A stretch of 48,508 bases of DNA from CAYUCJ01 sp049282265 (GCA_049282265.1 JBAPTR010000288.1:1-48508), one strand, 5' to 3'. Counted from the stretch's first letter, positions 26,143-35,376 are shown. Numbers and translations are program-made. The notes: generated by a model not told the origin, from the letters alone.

Positions 26143-27195
26143 ATGAAGAGACGCGATTTTATCAAAAAAGCGGGCGTGGGGGCAGCCGCTGCAGTGGCGG
26201 CTACGGCAATAAACGCACCCTTTGTACATGCAGCCAAGAAGACGACTATCAAGTGGAGGTTGCAAACCTATGCCGGCGCCGCGCTGGCTGCGGAGGTCAT
26301 TAAACCGTCAATAGACGCGTTTAATAAGGCAGCCAATGGAGAGATGCACATCGACTTGTACACTGCCGATGAGTTGGTGCCCCAGGGTGAGCTTTTCAGA
26401 GCGGTACAGAAAGGGACCGTCGACGCGGTCCAAAGTGATGACGACTCCATTGCCGCTCCCGTTGATGTGGCCATATTTGCTGCTTACTTTCCTCTTGCGT
26501 TACGCTACTCTCTGGATGTTCCCACGCTGTGGAACCAGTATGGCCTCAACAAAATCTGGGAGGAGGCCTACTCCGAGGTGAAAGGGGTCACCTGGCTGAG
26601 CGCGGGAAGCTGGGATCCTTGCAATTTCGCCACCACCAAACCGATTCGACACCTTAAAGACCTCAAGGGTCTGAGAGTGTATATGTTCCCCACAGGGGGC
26701 AGGTTCATGCAGCAATTCGGTGTTATCCCCATGTCCCTTCCCTATGAGGATGTTCAGATGGCCCTGCAAACCAATGAGCTGGACGGAGTCTCCTGGTCCG
26801 GCATTACCGAGGACTACACGGTCGGCTGGGCCGATGTCACCAAGTATTACCTGACCAATCCCATCTCCGGTGCCTGGGTGGGCTCCTATTTTGTCCACTC
26901 AGACTCATGGAATAAAGTGCCCGAGCACCTGAAGACCCTGTTCCGGCTTTGCATTGACAGTTCGCATTACCACAGACAATATTGGTACTGGTGGGGTGAG
27001 GCCCATTACCGCACCAAGGGCGGCAAACTGAAACTTACCTCCATCCCCGCAGAAGAGTGGAAGCAGGTGGAAAATGCGGCCCAAAAATACTGGGACGAGG
27101 TTGCGAAAAAGAGCCCCAGATGCGCCAAGGTGGTAAAGGTACTGAAAGAATACAATCAAACCATGGAAGAAGCCGGTCCCCCCTACCGATATTGA
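26143..27195 (+). CDS. dctP: TRAP transporter substrate-binding protein, DctP family
   Basis: This 350-residue periplasmic protein begins with a twin-arginine signal MKRRDFIKKAGVGAAAAVAA cleaved near residue 30 (VHA-AKK), common for TRAP receptors. DctP-family features follow: ADELVPQGELFRAVQKGTVD, a W/G-rich middle, and RHLKDLKGLRVYMFPTGGRF, where R of LKGLRV normally binds the substrate carboxylate, then PYEDVQMALQTNELDGVS. It captures an organic acid for the DctQ/DctM permease encoded downstream. The ligand is not readable; the linked molybdenum hydroxylase suggests a heterocyclic or aromatic acid (inference). AAAGGAG precedes the ATG. Confidence 0.9.
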   Translation: MKRRDFIKKAGVGAAAAVAATAINAPFVHAAKKTTIKWRLQTYAGAALAAEVIKPSIDAFNKAANGEMHIDLYTADELVPQGELFRAVQKGTVDAVQSDDDSIAAPVDVAIFAAYFPLALRYSLDVPTLWNQYGLNKIWEEAYSEVKGVTWLSAGSWDPCNFATTKPIRHLKDLKGLRVYMFPTGGRFMQQFGVIPMSLPYEDVQMALQTNELDGVSWSGITEDYTVGWADVTKYYLTNPISGAWVGSYFVHSDSWNKVPEHLKTLFRLCIDSSHYHRQYWYWWGEAHYRTKGGKLKLTSIPAEEWKQVENAAQKYWDEVAKKSPRCAKVVKVLKEYNQTMEEAGPPYRY

Positions 27196-27233
27196 TGCGT
27201 CATCAGGCGCCAGGAGTTTAGGACACCCATAGA

Positions 27234-27281
27234 GGCAGCCTTCCCTTCCCACGCGTTGGAACCCGGGCAGGGAAGGCTGCC
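27234..27281 (+). terminator. Strong hairpin after dctP (attenuator or mRNA-stabilising stem)
   Basis: GGCAGCCTTCCCT (27234-27246) and AGGGAAGGCTGCC (27269-27281) form a perfect 13-pair stem with a 22-base loop, 38 bases past the dctP stop. There is no T run. Such stems between a binding-protein gene and its permease genes typically protect the upstream mRNA or partly stop transcription, giving more binding protein than permease. Confidence 0.65.
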
Positions 27282-27464
27282 CTCTGGAACTCCGATCTTA
27301 CACCCAGGTGGATCGATTTAGGGCCGAGAGACGGGCTGATGTAGTGATGGACGTCTTCTTTCAGTCTGCGGCGCGCAGGAGAGGTTTTCCCCGGCTCCTG
27401 CAGTGTGGCTTACGCATGATTAGGATACAGCTAGGTTCAAGGAACCATAAGGAAAGGGTTTAGC

Positions 27465-27974
27465 ATGCCGAAAGCGATCAGGGCCTTTGTACGATGTGTT
27501 GATGCCGTGAATCGGACTGTAGGGGAGTTTTCAATGTATATAGTCTTGGTCATGACGGCTATTCTGGTGTTTGAATCCATATCGAGGACCGTCTTTGGTA
27601 AGCCCCACATATGGGTAGTGGAAATGATTGAATTTCTTATGGCTGCTTATTATTTGCTGGGCGGCGGCTACTCCATTATTCTAAAAGGGCATGTGAGAAT
27701 GGATCTTTTTTATGGCCGGTGGTCGGATAAAGGCAAGGCAGTGGTCGATCTTATCACCGCTCCTTTCCTTATCTTCTATGTGGTGTTTCTTCTCGTCGGT
27801 GGCCTTTCCGCCCTTGAATATGCGTTGGAATACGGGCAAAAGAATTATACCCCTTGGGGGCCGCCAATGGCTCCCATCAAGCTTGTTATGGTCATCGGAA
27901 TCGTGCTGATGCTGGCGCAGTGCCTCGCCACATTTTTCAAGGACCTGGCAAAGGCAAGAGGGGAGGAGATATAA
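27465..27974 (+). CDS. dctQ: TRAP transporter small permease, DctQ family
   Basis: This 169-residue inner-membrane protein has four hydrophobic segments and the DctQ landmarks FESISRTVFGKPHIWVVEMI, YYLLGGGYSIILKGHVRMD and FFKDLAKA at the end. It pairs with DctM to form the sodium-driven permease. It starts 269 bases after dctP, with the hairpin in between, and ends one base before dctM. AAGGAAAG precedes ATG 27465. Length is normal. Confidence 0.9.
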   Translation: MPKAIRAFVRCVDAVNRTVGEFSMYIVLVMTAILVFESISRTVFGKPHIWVVEMIEFLMAAYYLLGGGYSIILKGHVRMDLFYGRWSDKGKAVVDLITAPFLIFYVVFLLVGGLSALEYALEYGQKNYTPWGPPMAPIKLVMVIGIVLMLAQCLATFFKDLAKARGEEI

Positions 27975-27975
27975 C

Positions 27976-29298
27976 ATGAGCTATCCCGTCATAGCCATCC
28001 TCATGTTCGTCTCCATGATCCTCATGCTGATTACCGGGCAACGAATTTTTGCCGCCCTGGGAGCGGTGGCCACTCTTTTCGCTCTCTTTCTGTGGGGAAA
28101 GGGCGCATCGGAGATGCCGTTTCACGCAGCCTTTGTCCTTATGAACTGGTATGCGCTCCTCACTCTCCCAATGTTCATTTTTATGGGCTATATGTTTTCC
28201 GAGTCAGGAATTGCGGACGATCTTTACCGGATGTTCCATGTCTGGATGGGCCCGGTCAATGGTGGTTTGGCCATAGGAACCATGGGACTCATGATCGCAA
28301 TCGCGGCCATGAACGGCCTAAGTGTCGCAGGCATGGCGATTGGCGCCAGTATTGCCTTGCCCGAAATGCTTAAGCGCGGTTATGACAAAGTAATGATAAC
28401 CGGCGTAGTCCAGGGCGGCAGTTCCCTGGGCATCATGGTCCCCCCCAGCGTGGTCCTTGTGCTGTATGGAATGATCGCCAGGCAACCGGTCGGCAGGCTA
28501 TGGTTGGCCGGTGTTTTCCCCGGTCTCCTTTTGGGGGGTCTGATGATCGCTTACGTCGTGATCCGATGTGCCATTAATCCAAGCCTGGGACCGGCATTAT
28601 CCAAGGAAGAGCGACAACAGATAACCTGGGTAGAGAAGCTTCGGTTGCTCAGAGCCGGGATCATTCCCCTCCTCATTATCTTTTCCATGACCGGGCTGTT
28701 CCTGCTGGGGGTCACCAGTCTCGTGGAAAGTTCGGCTGTCGGAGCGGCCGCAACGATGGCTGCTGCGTTCATCAAAGGCCGGTTGACCCGCGAGACACTC
28801 TTAAAAACCCTAAGAGAGACGCTGAGCGTAAGTTGTATGTTCATGTGGGTGATCCTGGCGGCACTTGGCTTTAGTTCCGTCTTTGACGGTCTGGGCGCTG
28901 TGCATGCCATCGAGCTTCTCTTTCATGAAAAGTGGGGACTCGGTCCGTGGCAGATCATCATCATGATGCAGCTCACCTTCATCGTGATGGGCATGTTTCT
29001 CGACGATACGGCCATGCTCATTATTGTCGCCCCTCTTTATGTTCCCCTGGTTACGAAGCTGGGTTTCGATCCGATTTGGTTTGGTGTCCTCTATACGGTA
29101 ACCTGCCAGATTGCGTACATGACACCCCCATTCGGCTATAACCTCTTTCTCATGAAGGCCATGGCGCCTCCCGGGGTATCGCTCGCGGATATCTACCGTT
29201 CAATCGTACCCTTTGTCCTGGTGATGTTTGTTGGCTTAGTCATTTTGATGGTGTTTCCCCAGATAGCCCTATGGTTGCCCAATTTATATTTCAACTGA
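27976..29298 (+). CDS. dctM: TRAP transporter large permease, DctM family
   Basis: This 440-residue protein has about a dozen hydrophobic segments and DctM landmarks: LPMFIFMGYMFSESGIADDL, GGLAIGTMGLMIAIAAMNGL, GGSSLGIMVPPSVVLVLYGM and, in the second half, GMFLDDTAMLIIVAPLYVPL with PPFGYNLFLMKAM. These include the helical hairpins that form the sodium and substrate sites. It works with DctQ and DctP. It starts one base after dctQ with a GGAGGAGAT site. The universal stress gene follows after 88 bases. Confidence 0.92.
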   Translation: MSYPVIAILMFVSMILMLITGQRIFAALGAVATLFALFLWGKGASEMPFHAAFVLMNWYALLTLPMFIFMGYMFSESGIADDLYRMFHVWMGPVNGGLAIGTMGLMIAIAAMNGLSVAGMAIGASIALPEMLKRGYDKVMITGVVQGGSSLGIMVPPSVVLVLYGMIARQPVGRLWLAGVFPGLLLGGLMIAYVVIRCAINPSLGPALSKEERQQITWVEKLRLLRAGIIPLLIIFSMTGLFLLGVTSLVESSAVGAAATMAAAFIKGRLTRETLLKTLRETLSVSCMFMWVILAALGFSSVFDGLGAVHAIELLFHEKWGLGPWQIIIMMQLTFIVMGMFLDDTAMLIIVAPLYVPLVTKLGFDPIWFGVLYTVTCQIAYMTPPFGYNLFLMKAMAPPGVSLADIYRSIVPFVLVMFVGLVILMVFPQIALWLPNLYFN

Positions 29299-29386
29299 TA
29301 AGGCGGTGCATATGGACTGATCGAGCAATTTGGGGCTTTTGGGTTTTCTCTAACGGGTAAAATTTAGGGTATAAAGGTGCAAGAAA

Positions 29387-29905
29387 ATGGAACTCTCGAA
29401 CGTCCAGATAAAGAAGATCCTTTATGCAACCGATCTGTCGGAAAGCGCTATGCATGCCTTTTCCTATGCGGTCAGCCTTGCCAATCAGTATGGCGCCGGT
29501 ATTACGATTCTTCATGTGCTTGTTGAATTCCCTGGTGAAGAATATATAACGAACATGATTCCTCCGAGCACATGGAAAGGGATCAAAGAAAAGCATTTTT
29601 CAGAAGCCCGGGACGAACTGATCGTGGAAAAAAAGGATCATATGGCCATGAAGGAAGTTCTCCGGGCATTTTGTGAGGATGCCAAGGCCAATTCAAAAGA
29701 TCAGACCTTTGTAACCGATGAAATCGTGATCAAAGCCGGAGTTCCCGCCGAAATCATAGTTCAGACAGCCAGGGAACGAAATTGTGATCTCATCGTTATG
29801 GGAACCCACGGGCTGGGCCTCATCGGCGAAATTCTGATAGGCAGCACCGCCAGATGGGTGGTCAGGCATTCCGTCAAACCGGTGTTGACCATTCGGTTGC
29901 CCTAG
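29387..29905 (+). CDS. Universal stress protein (UspA family)
   Basis: This 172-residue protein starts with the Usp strand KKILYATDLSESAMHAFSYA, and has ITILHVL and the C-terminal ATP motif GTHGLGLIGEILIGSTARWV (GxxG-x9-GS/T), so it probably binds ATP. TRAP operons often include a Usp; in Halomonas, TeaD modulates the TeaABC ectoine transporter. By analogy this protein may regulate the DctPQM system or the linked hydroxylase. It lies between dctM and the [2Fe-2S] subunit with short gaps, which supports co-transcription. Confidence 0.88.
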   Translation: MELSNVQIKKILYATDLSESAMHAFSYAVSLANQYGAGITILHVLVEFPGEEYITNMIPPSTWKGIKEKHFSEARDELIVEKKDHMAMKEVLRAFCEDAKANSKDQTFVTDEIVIKAGVPAEIIVQTARERNCDLIVMGTHGLGLIGEILIGSTARWVVRHSVKPVLTIRLP

Positions 29906-29946
29906 ATTATATCACCAAGAAAGTGCCTGGCTCAGAGGAGTGACAA

Positions 29947-30513
29947 ATGATTGAAAAGAAGAACGCATCACCAGAAATGGATAATTCTGCGGGGGAGGCC
30001 GCGTCACGGGCAATAAGACTCAGGGTCAATCAGGTGTGGCATGAGTTCGTGCTGGAGCGTGATATTGAACCAACTGAGACACTGGCCTATGTGTTGCGGG
30101 AAAGGCTGGGGTTCACGGGTCTGAAAGTCTCCTGCGACGAGGGGGCATGCGGGGCCTGTACCGTCATCATGGACGGCAAGGCGGTTTTGTCGTGCATGAC
30201 ACTGGCGGTGGAGGCCGACGGGCATGACATCCTGACCATCGAGGGGTTGGCGGAGGATGACCCGGTGATTGTCGCCTTTGCGGAGCAGTGCGAGCCTGGG
30301 TACGGCACCGCAATGCAATGCGGCTATTGTACGCCGGGGTTCGTCATGACGGCGAAGGCCCTTCTTGATGCCAATCCAACTCCTACACTCGATGAAGTCA
30401 AGGAGGCGCTTTCCGGCAATGTCTGCCGTTGTGGATGCTATACGGCGGTCGCCCAGGCCGTCCTGCACGCGTCCGAGAAAATTTCTACACGAGGGGGTGG
30501 TGCACATGGGTAA
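29947..30513 (+). CDS. Molybdenum hydroxylase [2Fe-2S] subunit
   Basis: This 188-residue protein is the small subunit of a xanthine dehydrogenase/CO dehydrogenase-type enzyme. The plant-type cluster is bound by C63, C68, C71 and C83 (CDEGACGACTV...SC), and the second, helical-domain cluster by C125, C128, C160 and C162 (CGYCTPGF...CRCGCY). It carries electrons from the molybdenum site to the flavin subunit. It has an extra 20-residue N-terminus and a short glycine-rich tail. An AGAGGAG site precedes the start, and its last codons overlap the start of the molybdenum subunit by 8 bases. Confidence 0.92.
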   Translation: MIEKKNASPEMDNSAGEAASRAIRLRVNQVWHEFVLERDIEPTETLAYVLRERLGFTGLKVSCDEGACGACTVIMDGKAVLSCMTLAVEADGHDILTIEGLAEDDPVIVAFAEQCEPGYGTAMQCGYCTPGFVMTAKALLDANPTPTLDEVKEALSGNVCRCGCYTAVAQAVLHASEKISTRGGGAHG

Positions 30514-32863
30514 TCCATATAGACCGCGAGTACCTCGAAAGTACATCGGAGGGTATCGCCCGAGGATCGATGGTTACGGCAAAGCGAGCGGGAAAGTCCA
30601 GTTTGCCGATGATCTGACGACAAGACGTTCATTCCCGGATATGCTTTATGCCAGAGTGCTGAAGAGCCCCTATCCCCATGCCCGGATAAAACATATGGAT
30701 ACAACGGCGGTCGAAAAGCTCCCGGGGGTGCGCGCCATTCTGACCTATGAAGATCCCGAGGTGAAAGCGCTGAAGGTGACCAATGCGGGTTGGACGGATG
30801 GTGTGGACATCCTCTCCTATGACCGTATGATGTGGTACCCTATGAGGGATCGACGGGTGATCGGAGATTGGGCCCGTTGGGTAGGAGACGAGGTCGGCCT
30901 GGTGGTAGCCGCCGACAGTGAGACCATTGCCGAAGAGGCCCTCAGATTGGCCAAGATTGATTGGGAGGTCTTTCCCTTTGTTCTCGATCCCATTGAGGCA
31001 ATGAAGCCCGAGGCTCCCCTGGTCCATCCCGAATTGAGGGAAACCAATATATTGCCTGAGGATCCCGTGGGCGGTCCCGATGTCTTTCTCAAGAAAGGTG
31101 ATGTGGACAAGGGCTTCAGTGAAGCGGATGTGGTAGCGGAATCGCAGGCTACGGTTCACAACCCCAATCAGGGTTCTCTCGACAACTGGTGCTGCGTCGT
31201 CGAATGGAAAGATGGCATGCTGACGGTCTGGTCCAACTCTTACGAGGCGCAACAGACCCGGATGCATATGAGCCAGATGCTCGAGTTGCCTCTATCAAAA
31301 GTTCGCGTGATCAGTTCGTTTGTGGGTGGGCAATTCGGCCGGAATGATACCGGAGAACAGCCGTTTTTCCTCTATACGGCCTTGCTGGCCAAAAAGACCG
31401 GACGAGCGGTGAAGTTCAGGCAGAACAACCGGGAAAGCTTTCTCAATTCCCGGCAACCCGCGATTTACACCGCCAGGGCAGGGGCCAAGAAGGATGGCAC
31501 CATCACATCCATGGCCTTCAAATGCATCGGTAATGCCGGTGCGTACGCCGATCAGACCATGTTCGCGTTGAAATTCGGCCCTGCGGAAATCGCCGAAGTG
31601 ACGCTGGCGCATATCCCCAATGTCAAGATGGAGGCCTACGGGGTCTATACCAATAAACTGCCTGCGTGCATGATGCGCGGGGTGGGCAATTCCCAGTTTA
31701 ATCTCAGTTTCGGGCAGATCGTCGATGTCCTGGCCGAAAAACTTGATATGGACCCCATTGATCTGGCCATCAGGAATTTCGGGCATGAGGAGGAAGAACT
31801 GCCCAACAAGAGCCTGGTTGAGGTCCTGCAGGAGGGTGCGCGCCGGATCGGGTGGGAAAACCGCCACAAGCCAGGCCAGGGGCCGGTTTACCAACACGTC
31901 CGCAAACGGGGCATGGGGTTTTCTTTCCACCCGGGATGGCATGCCGAGTGGCAGGAGACACGGCGCGGCAAGATCGAGGTGAGCTTTAGGCTGAATCCGG
32001 ACGGGACCGTGATGCTGGAAGCCCCGACAGTGGAGACCGGGTCTGGATCCAATACCTGCAATTTCTTAGGGTGTCTGGAGGCCTTGAGCTTTCTCGCAAT
32101 CCGACCGGAAGATGTCCATTATTCCCAGGTGGTGGACACGGAAACGAGCCTGAGGGATTGCGTCCAGACCGACAGCTCGGTCGCCTATCTGCAATCAGAG
32201 GCCATGATGGTGGCGGCGGCGGACCTGAAGAGAAAGATCTGCGCACTGGCCGCTCCCAAACTGGGCGTGAAACCGGACGAGCTGGATATCAAGGAGGGAG
32301 ATATTTTCGTCACAGCGTCTCCGGACAAGCATATGGCCGTGAAGGCGCTGCTGTGGGAGACCGATCTCGGCCCCATTATATCCACCGTGAGTCGGGAACC
32401 CCTTGATCAAATGACCGGGATTCCCTTCATCGCCACCTTCGCCGAGGTGGAAGTGGACACCGATACCGGAGAGGTGGATGTCCTCAAGCTGGTGGTGCTC
32501 CATGACTGCGGTACGGTCATGCACGCCTCGGGGGCCGAAGCCCAGCAACTGGGCGGCCAGGTCATGGGGCTCGGGGAAGCGCTTTACGAAGAGATTATCT
32601 ACGATGAGGCAAGGGGGGTGCCCCTCAATTTCAACTGGATCGATTACAAGATAGCGACCATGGCCGATTTCCCTCCAGTGGAGCCGGCCCTGATGGAAGT
32701 GTGGAAGGGAGGCGGGGAGTATGGCGCGTGCGGCATCGGAGAGTCAACGCTGACCTGTACGCCGCGGGCGGTGCTCAATGCCATATACAACGCGATCAAT
32801 GTGAGAGTTGATGAGCTGCCGGTCAAACCCGAAAAAATTCTAAAAGCCCTGGGCAAGATTTGA
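30506..32863 (+). CDS. Molybdenum hydroxylase catalytic (molybdopterin) subunit
   Basis: From ATG 30506 this 785-residue protein is the large subunit of the xanthine oxidase family. Substrate and cofactor blocks are present: GGQFGRND (274-281), MRGVGNSQ (390-397) and GIGESTLTCTPRAVLNAI with catalytic-type E746. Such enzymes insert an oxygen from water into a C-H bond of purines, nicotinates, aldehydes or aromatic acyl thioesters. No leader is seen, so it is cytosolic. The motif GGQFGRND and the loop RGVGNSQ differ from textbook xanthine dehydrogenases, so the substrate should not be assumed to be xanthine. A longer start at 30365 only overlaps the small subunit in another frame. Confidence 0.9.
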   Translation: MGNPYRPRVPRKYIGGYRPRIDGYGKASGKVQFADDLTTRRSFPDMLYARVLKSPYPHARIKHMDTTAVEKLPGVRAILTYEDPEVKALKVTNAGWTDGVDILSYDRMMWYPMRDRRVIGDWARWVGDEVGLVVAADSETIAEEALRLAKIDWEVFPFVLDPIEAMKPEAPLVHPELRETNILPEDPVGGPDVFLKKGDVDKGFSEADVVAESQATVHNPNQGSLDNWCCVVEWKDGMLTVWSNSYEAQQTRMHMSQMLELPLSKVRVISSFVGGQFGRNDTGEQPFFLYTALLAKKTGRAVKFRQNNRESFLNSRQPAIYTARAGAKKDGTITSMAFKCIGNAGAYADQTMFALKFGPAEIAEVTLAHIPNVKMEAYGVYTNKLPACMMRGVGNSQFNLSFGQIVDVLAEKLDMDPIDLAIRNFGHEEEELPNKSLVEVLQEGARRIGWENRHKPGQGPVYQHVRKRGMGFSFHPGWHAEWQETRRGKIEVSFRLNPDGTVMLEAPTVETGSGSNTCNFLGCLEALSFLAIRPEDVHYSQVVDTETSLRDCVQTDSSVAYLQSEAMMVAAADLKRKICALAAPKLGVKPDELDIKEGDIFVTASPDKHMAVKALLWETDLGPIISTVSREPLDQMTGIPFIATFAEVEVDTDTGEVDVLKLVVLHDCGTVMHASGAEAQQLGGQVMGLGEALYEEIIYDEARGVPLNFNWIDYKIATMADFPPVEPALMEVWKGGGEYGACGIGESTLTCTPRAVLNAIYNAINVRVDELPVKPEKILKALGKI

Positions 32864-32872
32864 GGTGTAGCC

Positions 32873-35263
32873 ATGACATTACGACCATTCAAGCATGTTG
32901 CCGCTGATTCCGTTGACCGGGCCGTTGAGCTGTTGGACGAATATGGTGAAAAAGCGAGGCTCGTCGCCGGTGGTACGGATATTCTCGGTGGTCTAAAGGA
33001 TAACATCCATCCCCGGTATCCGGAAATACTCATTGACATGAAGCCCATTTCCGGCCTGGACGCGATTGAGGAGACCGGCGACGGTCTACGGATCGGGGCC
33101 CTGACGCGCCTGAGCACCCTCTCCGAACATCCCCTTGTCAAGGAAAAATACGGGATTTTGGCGGAAGCGGCCCGTTCGGTGGCCTCTCCCCAATTGAGAA
33201 ACATGGGCACCGTGGGGGGCAATATCTGCCAGGAACCCCGGTGCTGGTATTACCGTTATCCGGACAACCAGTTCCATTGTTTCAGAAAGGGTGGCAATAC
33301 CTGCCCGGCCATGACCGGAGAGAACCGGTATCATTCCATATTCGGGGCCGCGGACCTTGGCCCCCCGGGGTGTGGTTCTGCATGTCCCGGGAGTATCGAT
33401 ATCCCTGCCTATATGAGTAAAATCCGTGCGGGAAAAATTGATGAGGCCTGCGATATCCTTCTCGCCTGCAACCCCATTCCAGCCATCACCGGCCGAGCAT
33501 GCCCGCATTTCTGTGAGTTTGAATGCAACCGTCGTGATGTGGATGAATCGGTGTCCGTACGGGCCGTCGAGCGTTCCCTGGGTGACTATATCCTCGACCA
33601 TGCATCCGAGTTCCTCACGCCTCCCGAGCATGAAACGGGCAAATCGGTGGCGGTGATCGGCTCCGGCCCGGGTGGGCTGGCCGCTGCCTACTATCTGCGG
33701 AAGGCCGGCCACACCGTTACGGTTTTGGAGAAGATGGGGGAACCTGGAGGCATGCTGCGTTACGGCATTCCCCCCTACCGTTTGCCGAAAGACCTTGTGG
33801 ACAGGCAGGTGAAGACCCTCGAAGGCATGGGGATTGCGTTTCGCCTCAATGTGAACCTGGGTGAGGATATCATCCTGGAGGGTCTCAGAAAGGAATTTGA
33901 CAGCGTATTCATGGCCACCGGAAACTGGCTCCAGAAGAACCTGGGGATCCAAAAGGAAGAAATGCTCCGATCCGGATTGGATTTTCTCATCGAGGTGAAC
34001 AAGGGCTCGAGAACCAAGCCCGGGAAAAGGGTCCTGGTGATCGGAGGCGGAAACGTGGCCATGGACGTGGCCATAACAGCCGCACGGTTGGGGGCCGATG
34101 AAGTCACGCTGGTCTGCCTGGAATCCCGCGAGGAAATGCCGGCTGTCGAGGAGGAGATCGAGGAGGCCGTCAAAGAGAAGATCCGCCTGATGCCTTCCTG
34201 GGGCCCCCACCGGGTACTCGAGGATAAGGGAAAGCTCACGGGAATGGAATTTGACCGGTGCACATCGGTCTTCGACGAGGAACACCGCTTTTGTCCGGCG
34301 TTGGATTCGAGTGAGCGAATGACGGTGGAAGCCGATACGGTCATGCTGGCCATAGGGCAGGGCGCTGATCTTTCCTGTCTCGACGGCGGCATCGAGGTTT
34401 CACGCGGCCTGGTTGCGGTGGACCAGGAAACGCAAGGCACGAATGTGCCGGGGGTTTTCTCCGGCGGCGACATGACCACCGGCCCCGCTTCGATCATTGA
34501 AGCCATTGCATCGGGCCGCAGGGCGGCCAAGGCAATCGATCGCTACCTCCAGGGTGAGGCCGGGCCTGAGGTGTTGCCAGGTTTTTCAAAGAAACCGTTC
34601 CTGTCCGTCAACACGGAGGGCTTGAACCGGGTGGAGCGCGAGACCATGCCCGCGGTTCCCCCGGCAGAGCGAAGTCTGGATCAGGAGGACCATCTAGGCC
34701 TGGATTGGAGCGGCGCGGAACGGGAGGCCGGGCGATGTTTGAACTGTGGCTGCGTGGCGGTCAACGCCTCTGATCTGGCGCCTGTATTGATCGCACTGGG
34801 GGCGAGGATAAAGACCACCCGAAGGATCATCGAGGCGGAAGACTTTTTCGATGCGGGAGAGGGAAAATCAACGCTCTTGGAAAGTGATGAATTGGTCCTG
34901 GAGATAGAGATTCCCGAACCGGCGGCGGGAAACAGACAGAAATACTGGAAATACCGCATCCGGAACGCCATCGATTTCCCGATCTGCGGTGTGGCATCTG
35001 TTTTTGTTATGGAAGACGGCCGAATCAAGGACGCCCGGATTGTCCTGGGGGCGGTGGCTCCAAGACCGGTTCGATTGACGGAGGGAGAGGCCTTTCTGAA
35101 AGGAAAGACAGTTGGAGATGATCTGGCGGAGGCCGTCAAGGATTTCCCGTTTCAGGGAATCATCCCGCTCGCGAGGAACAGATACAAGGTCCAGATGACA
35201 CGCGCGTTACTGCGGAAGGTCATCTGGTCCTTTGCGTCCGCGGAAGGCTCCGATCCCGTATAG
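32873..35263 (+). CDS. Molybdenum hydroxylase FAD subunit with inserted GltD-like module
   Basis: The first 160 residues are a molybdenum-hydroxylase FAD subunit (VAGGTDILGG, MGTVGGNICQ, CWYYRYP, GENRYHSIFG). Residues about 625-796 resume it exactly where it left off (CGCVAVNASDLAPVLIALGA, then the C-terminal CODH-flavin domain). Between them, about 165-620, sits a complete GltD/DPYD-type module. It has Fe-S cysteines C167, C171, C210, C214 and C218, a first dinucleotide motif GSGPGG (263-268), YGIPPYRLPK, a second motif GGGNVAMD (391-398) and GVFSGGDMTTGPASIIEAIA. The frame is unbroken, so this is a true in-frame domain insertion of about 460 residues. It should let the enzyme exchange electrons with NAD(P)H through a second flavin and Fe-S clusters. 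Usual FAD subunits are about 280-330 residues. Confidence 0.9.
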   Translation: MTLRPFKHVAADSVDRAVELLDEYGEKARLVAGGTDILGGLKDNIHPRYPEILIDMKPISGLDAIEETGDGLRIGALTRLSTLSEHPLVKEKYGILAEAARSVASPQLRNMGTVGGNICQEPRCWYYRYPDNQFHCFRKGGNTCPAMTGENRYHSIFGAADLGPPGCGSACPGSIDIPAYMSKIRAGKIDEACDILLACNPIPAITGRACPHFCEFECNRRDVDESVSVRAVERSLGDYILDHASEFLTPPEHETGKSVAVIGSGPGGLAAAYYLRKAGHTVTVLEKMGEPGGMLRYGIPPYRLPKDLVDRQVKTLEGMGIAFRLNVNLGEDIILEGLRKEFDSVFMATGNWLQKNLGIQKEEMLRSGLDFLIEVNKGSRTKPGKRVLVIGGGNVAMDVAITAARLGADEVTLVCLESREEMPAVEEEIEEAVKEKIRLMPSWGPHRVLEDKGKLTGMEFDRCTSVFDEEHRFCPALDSSERMTVEADTVMLAIGQGADLSCLDGGIEVSRGLVAVDQETQGTNVPGVFSGGDMTTGPASIIEAIASGRRAAKAIDRYLQGEAGPEVLPGFSKKPFLSVNTEGLNRVERETMPAVPPAERSLDQEDHLGLDWSGAEREAGRCLNCGCVAVNASDLAPVLIALGARIKTTRRIIEAEDFFDAGEGKSTLLESDELVLEIEIPEPAAGNRQKYWKYRIRNAIDFPICGVASVFVMEDGRIKDARIVLGAVAPRPVRLTEGEAFLKGKTVGDDLAEAVKDFPFQGIIPLARNRYKVQMTRALLRKVIWSFASAEGSDPV

Positions 35264-35376
35264 CACACCGCTTGGCTTTGGGATCGGGTCTCCATCGTTT
35301 CCATTGAAAACGGGCGACTCTGCCGATTCATCTGTTCGTGATGAGGCCGGCCGGGAATGGGGCCCTTTCGCCGGAG

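Noticed and set aside
33086..34285. Minus-strand open frame of 399 codons
   Set aside because: It lies inside the flavin/GltD fusion gene on the other strand and shows no family sequence.
32873..35263. Assembly chimera joining two genes
   Set aside because: The frame is continuous, both junctions fall at a natural loop, and the two flavin-subunit halves are complementary rather than duplicated; an artefact is unlikely though not excluded.
35251..35286. Terminator between the flavin subunit and lpdA
   Set aside because: CGATCCC and GGGATCG can pair, but the stem is only seven bases with a long loop and no T run on either strand, and the left arm overlaps the coding end.
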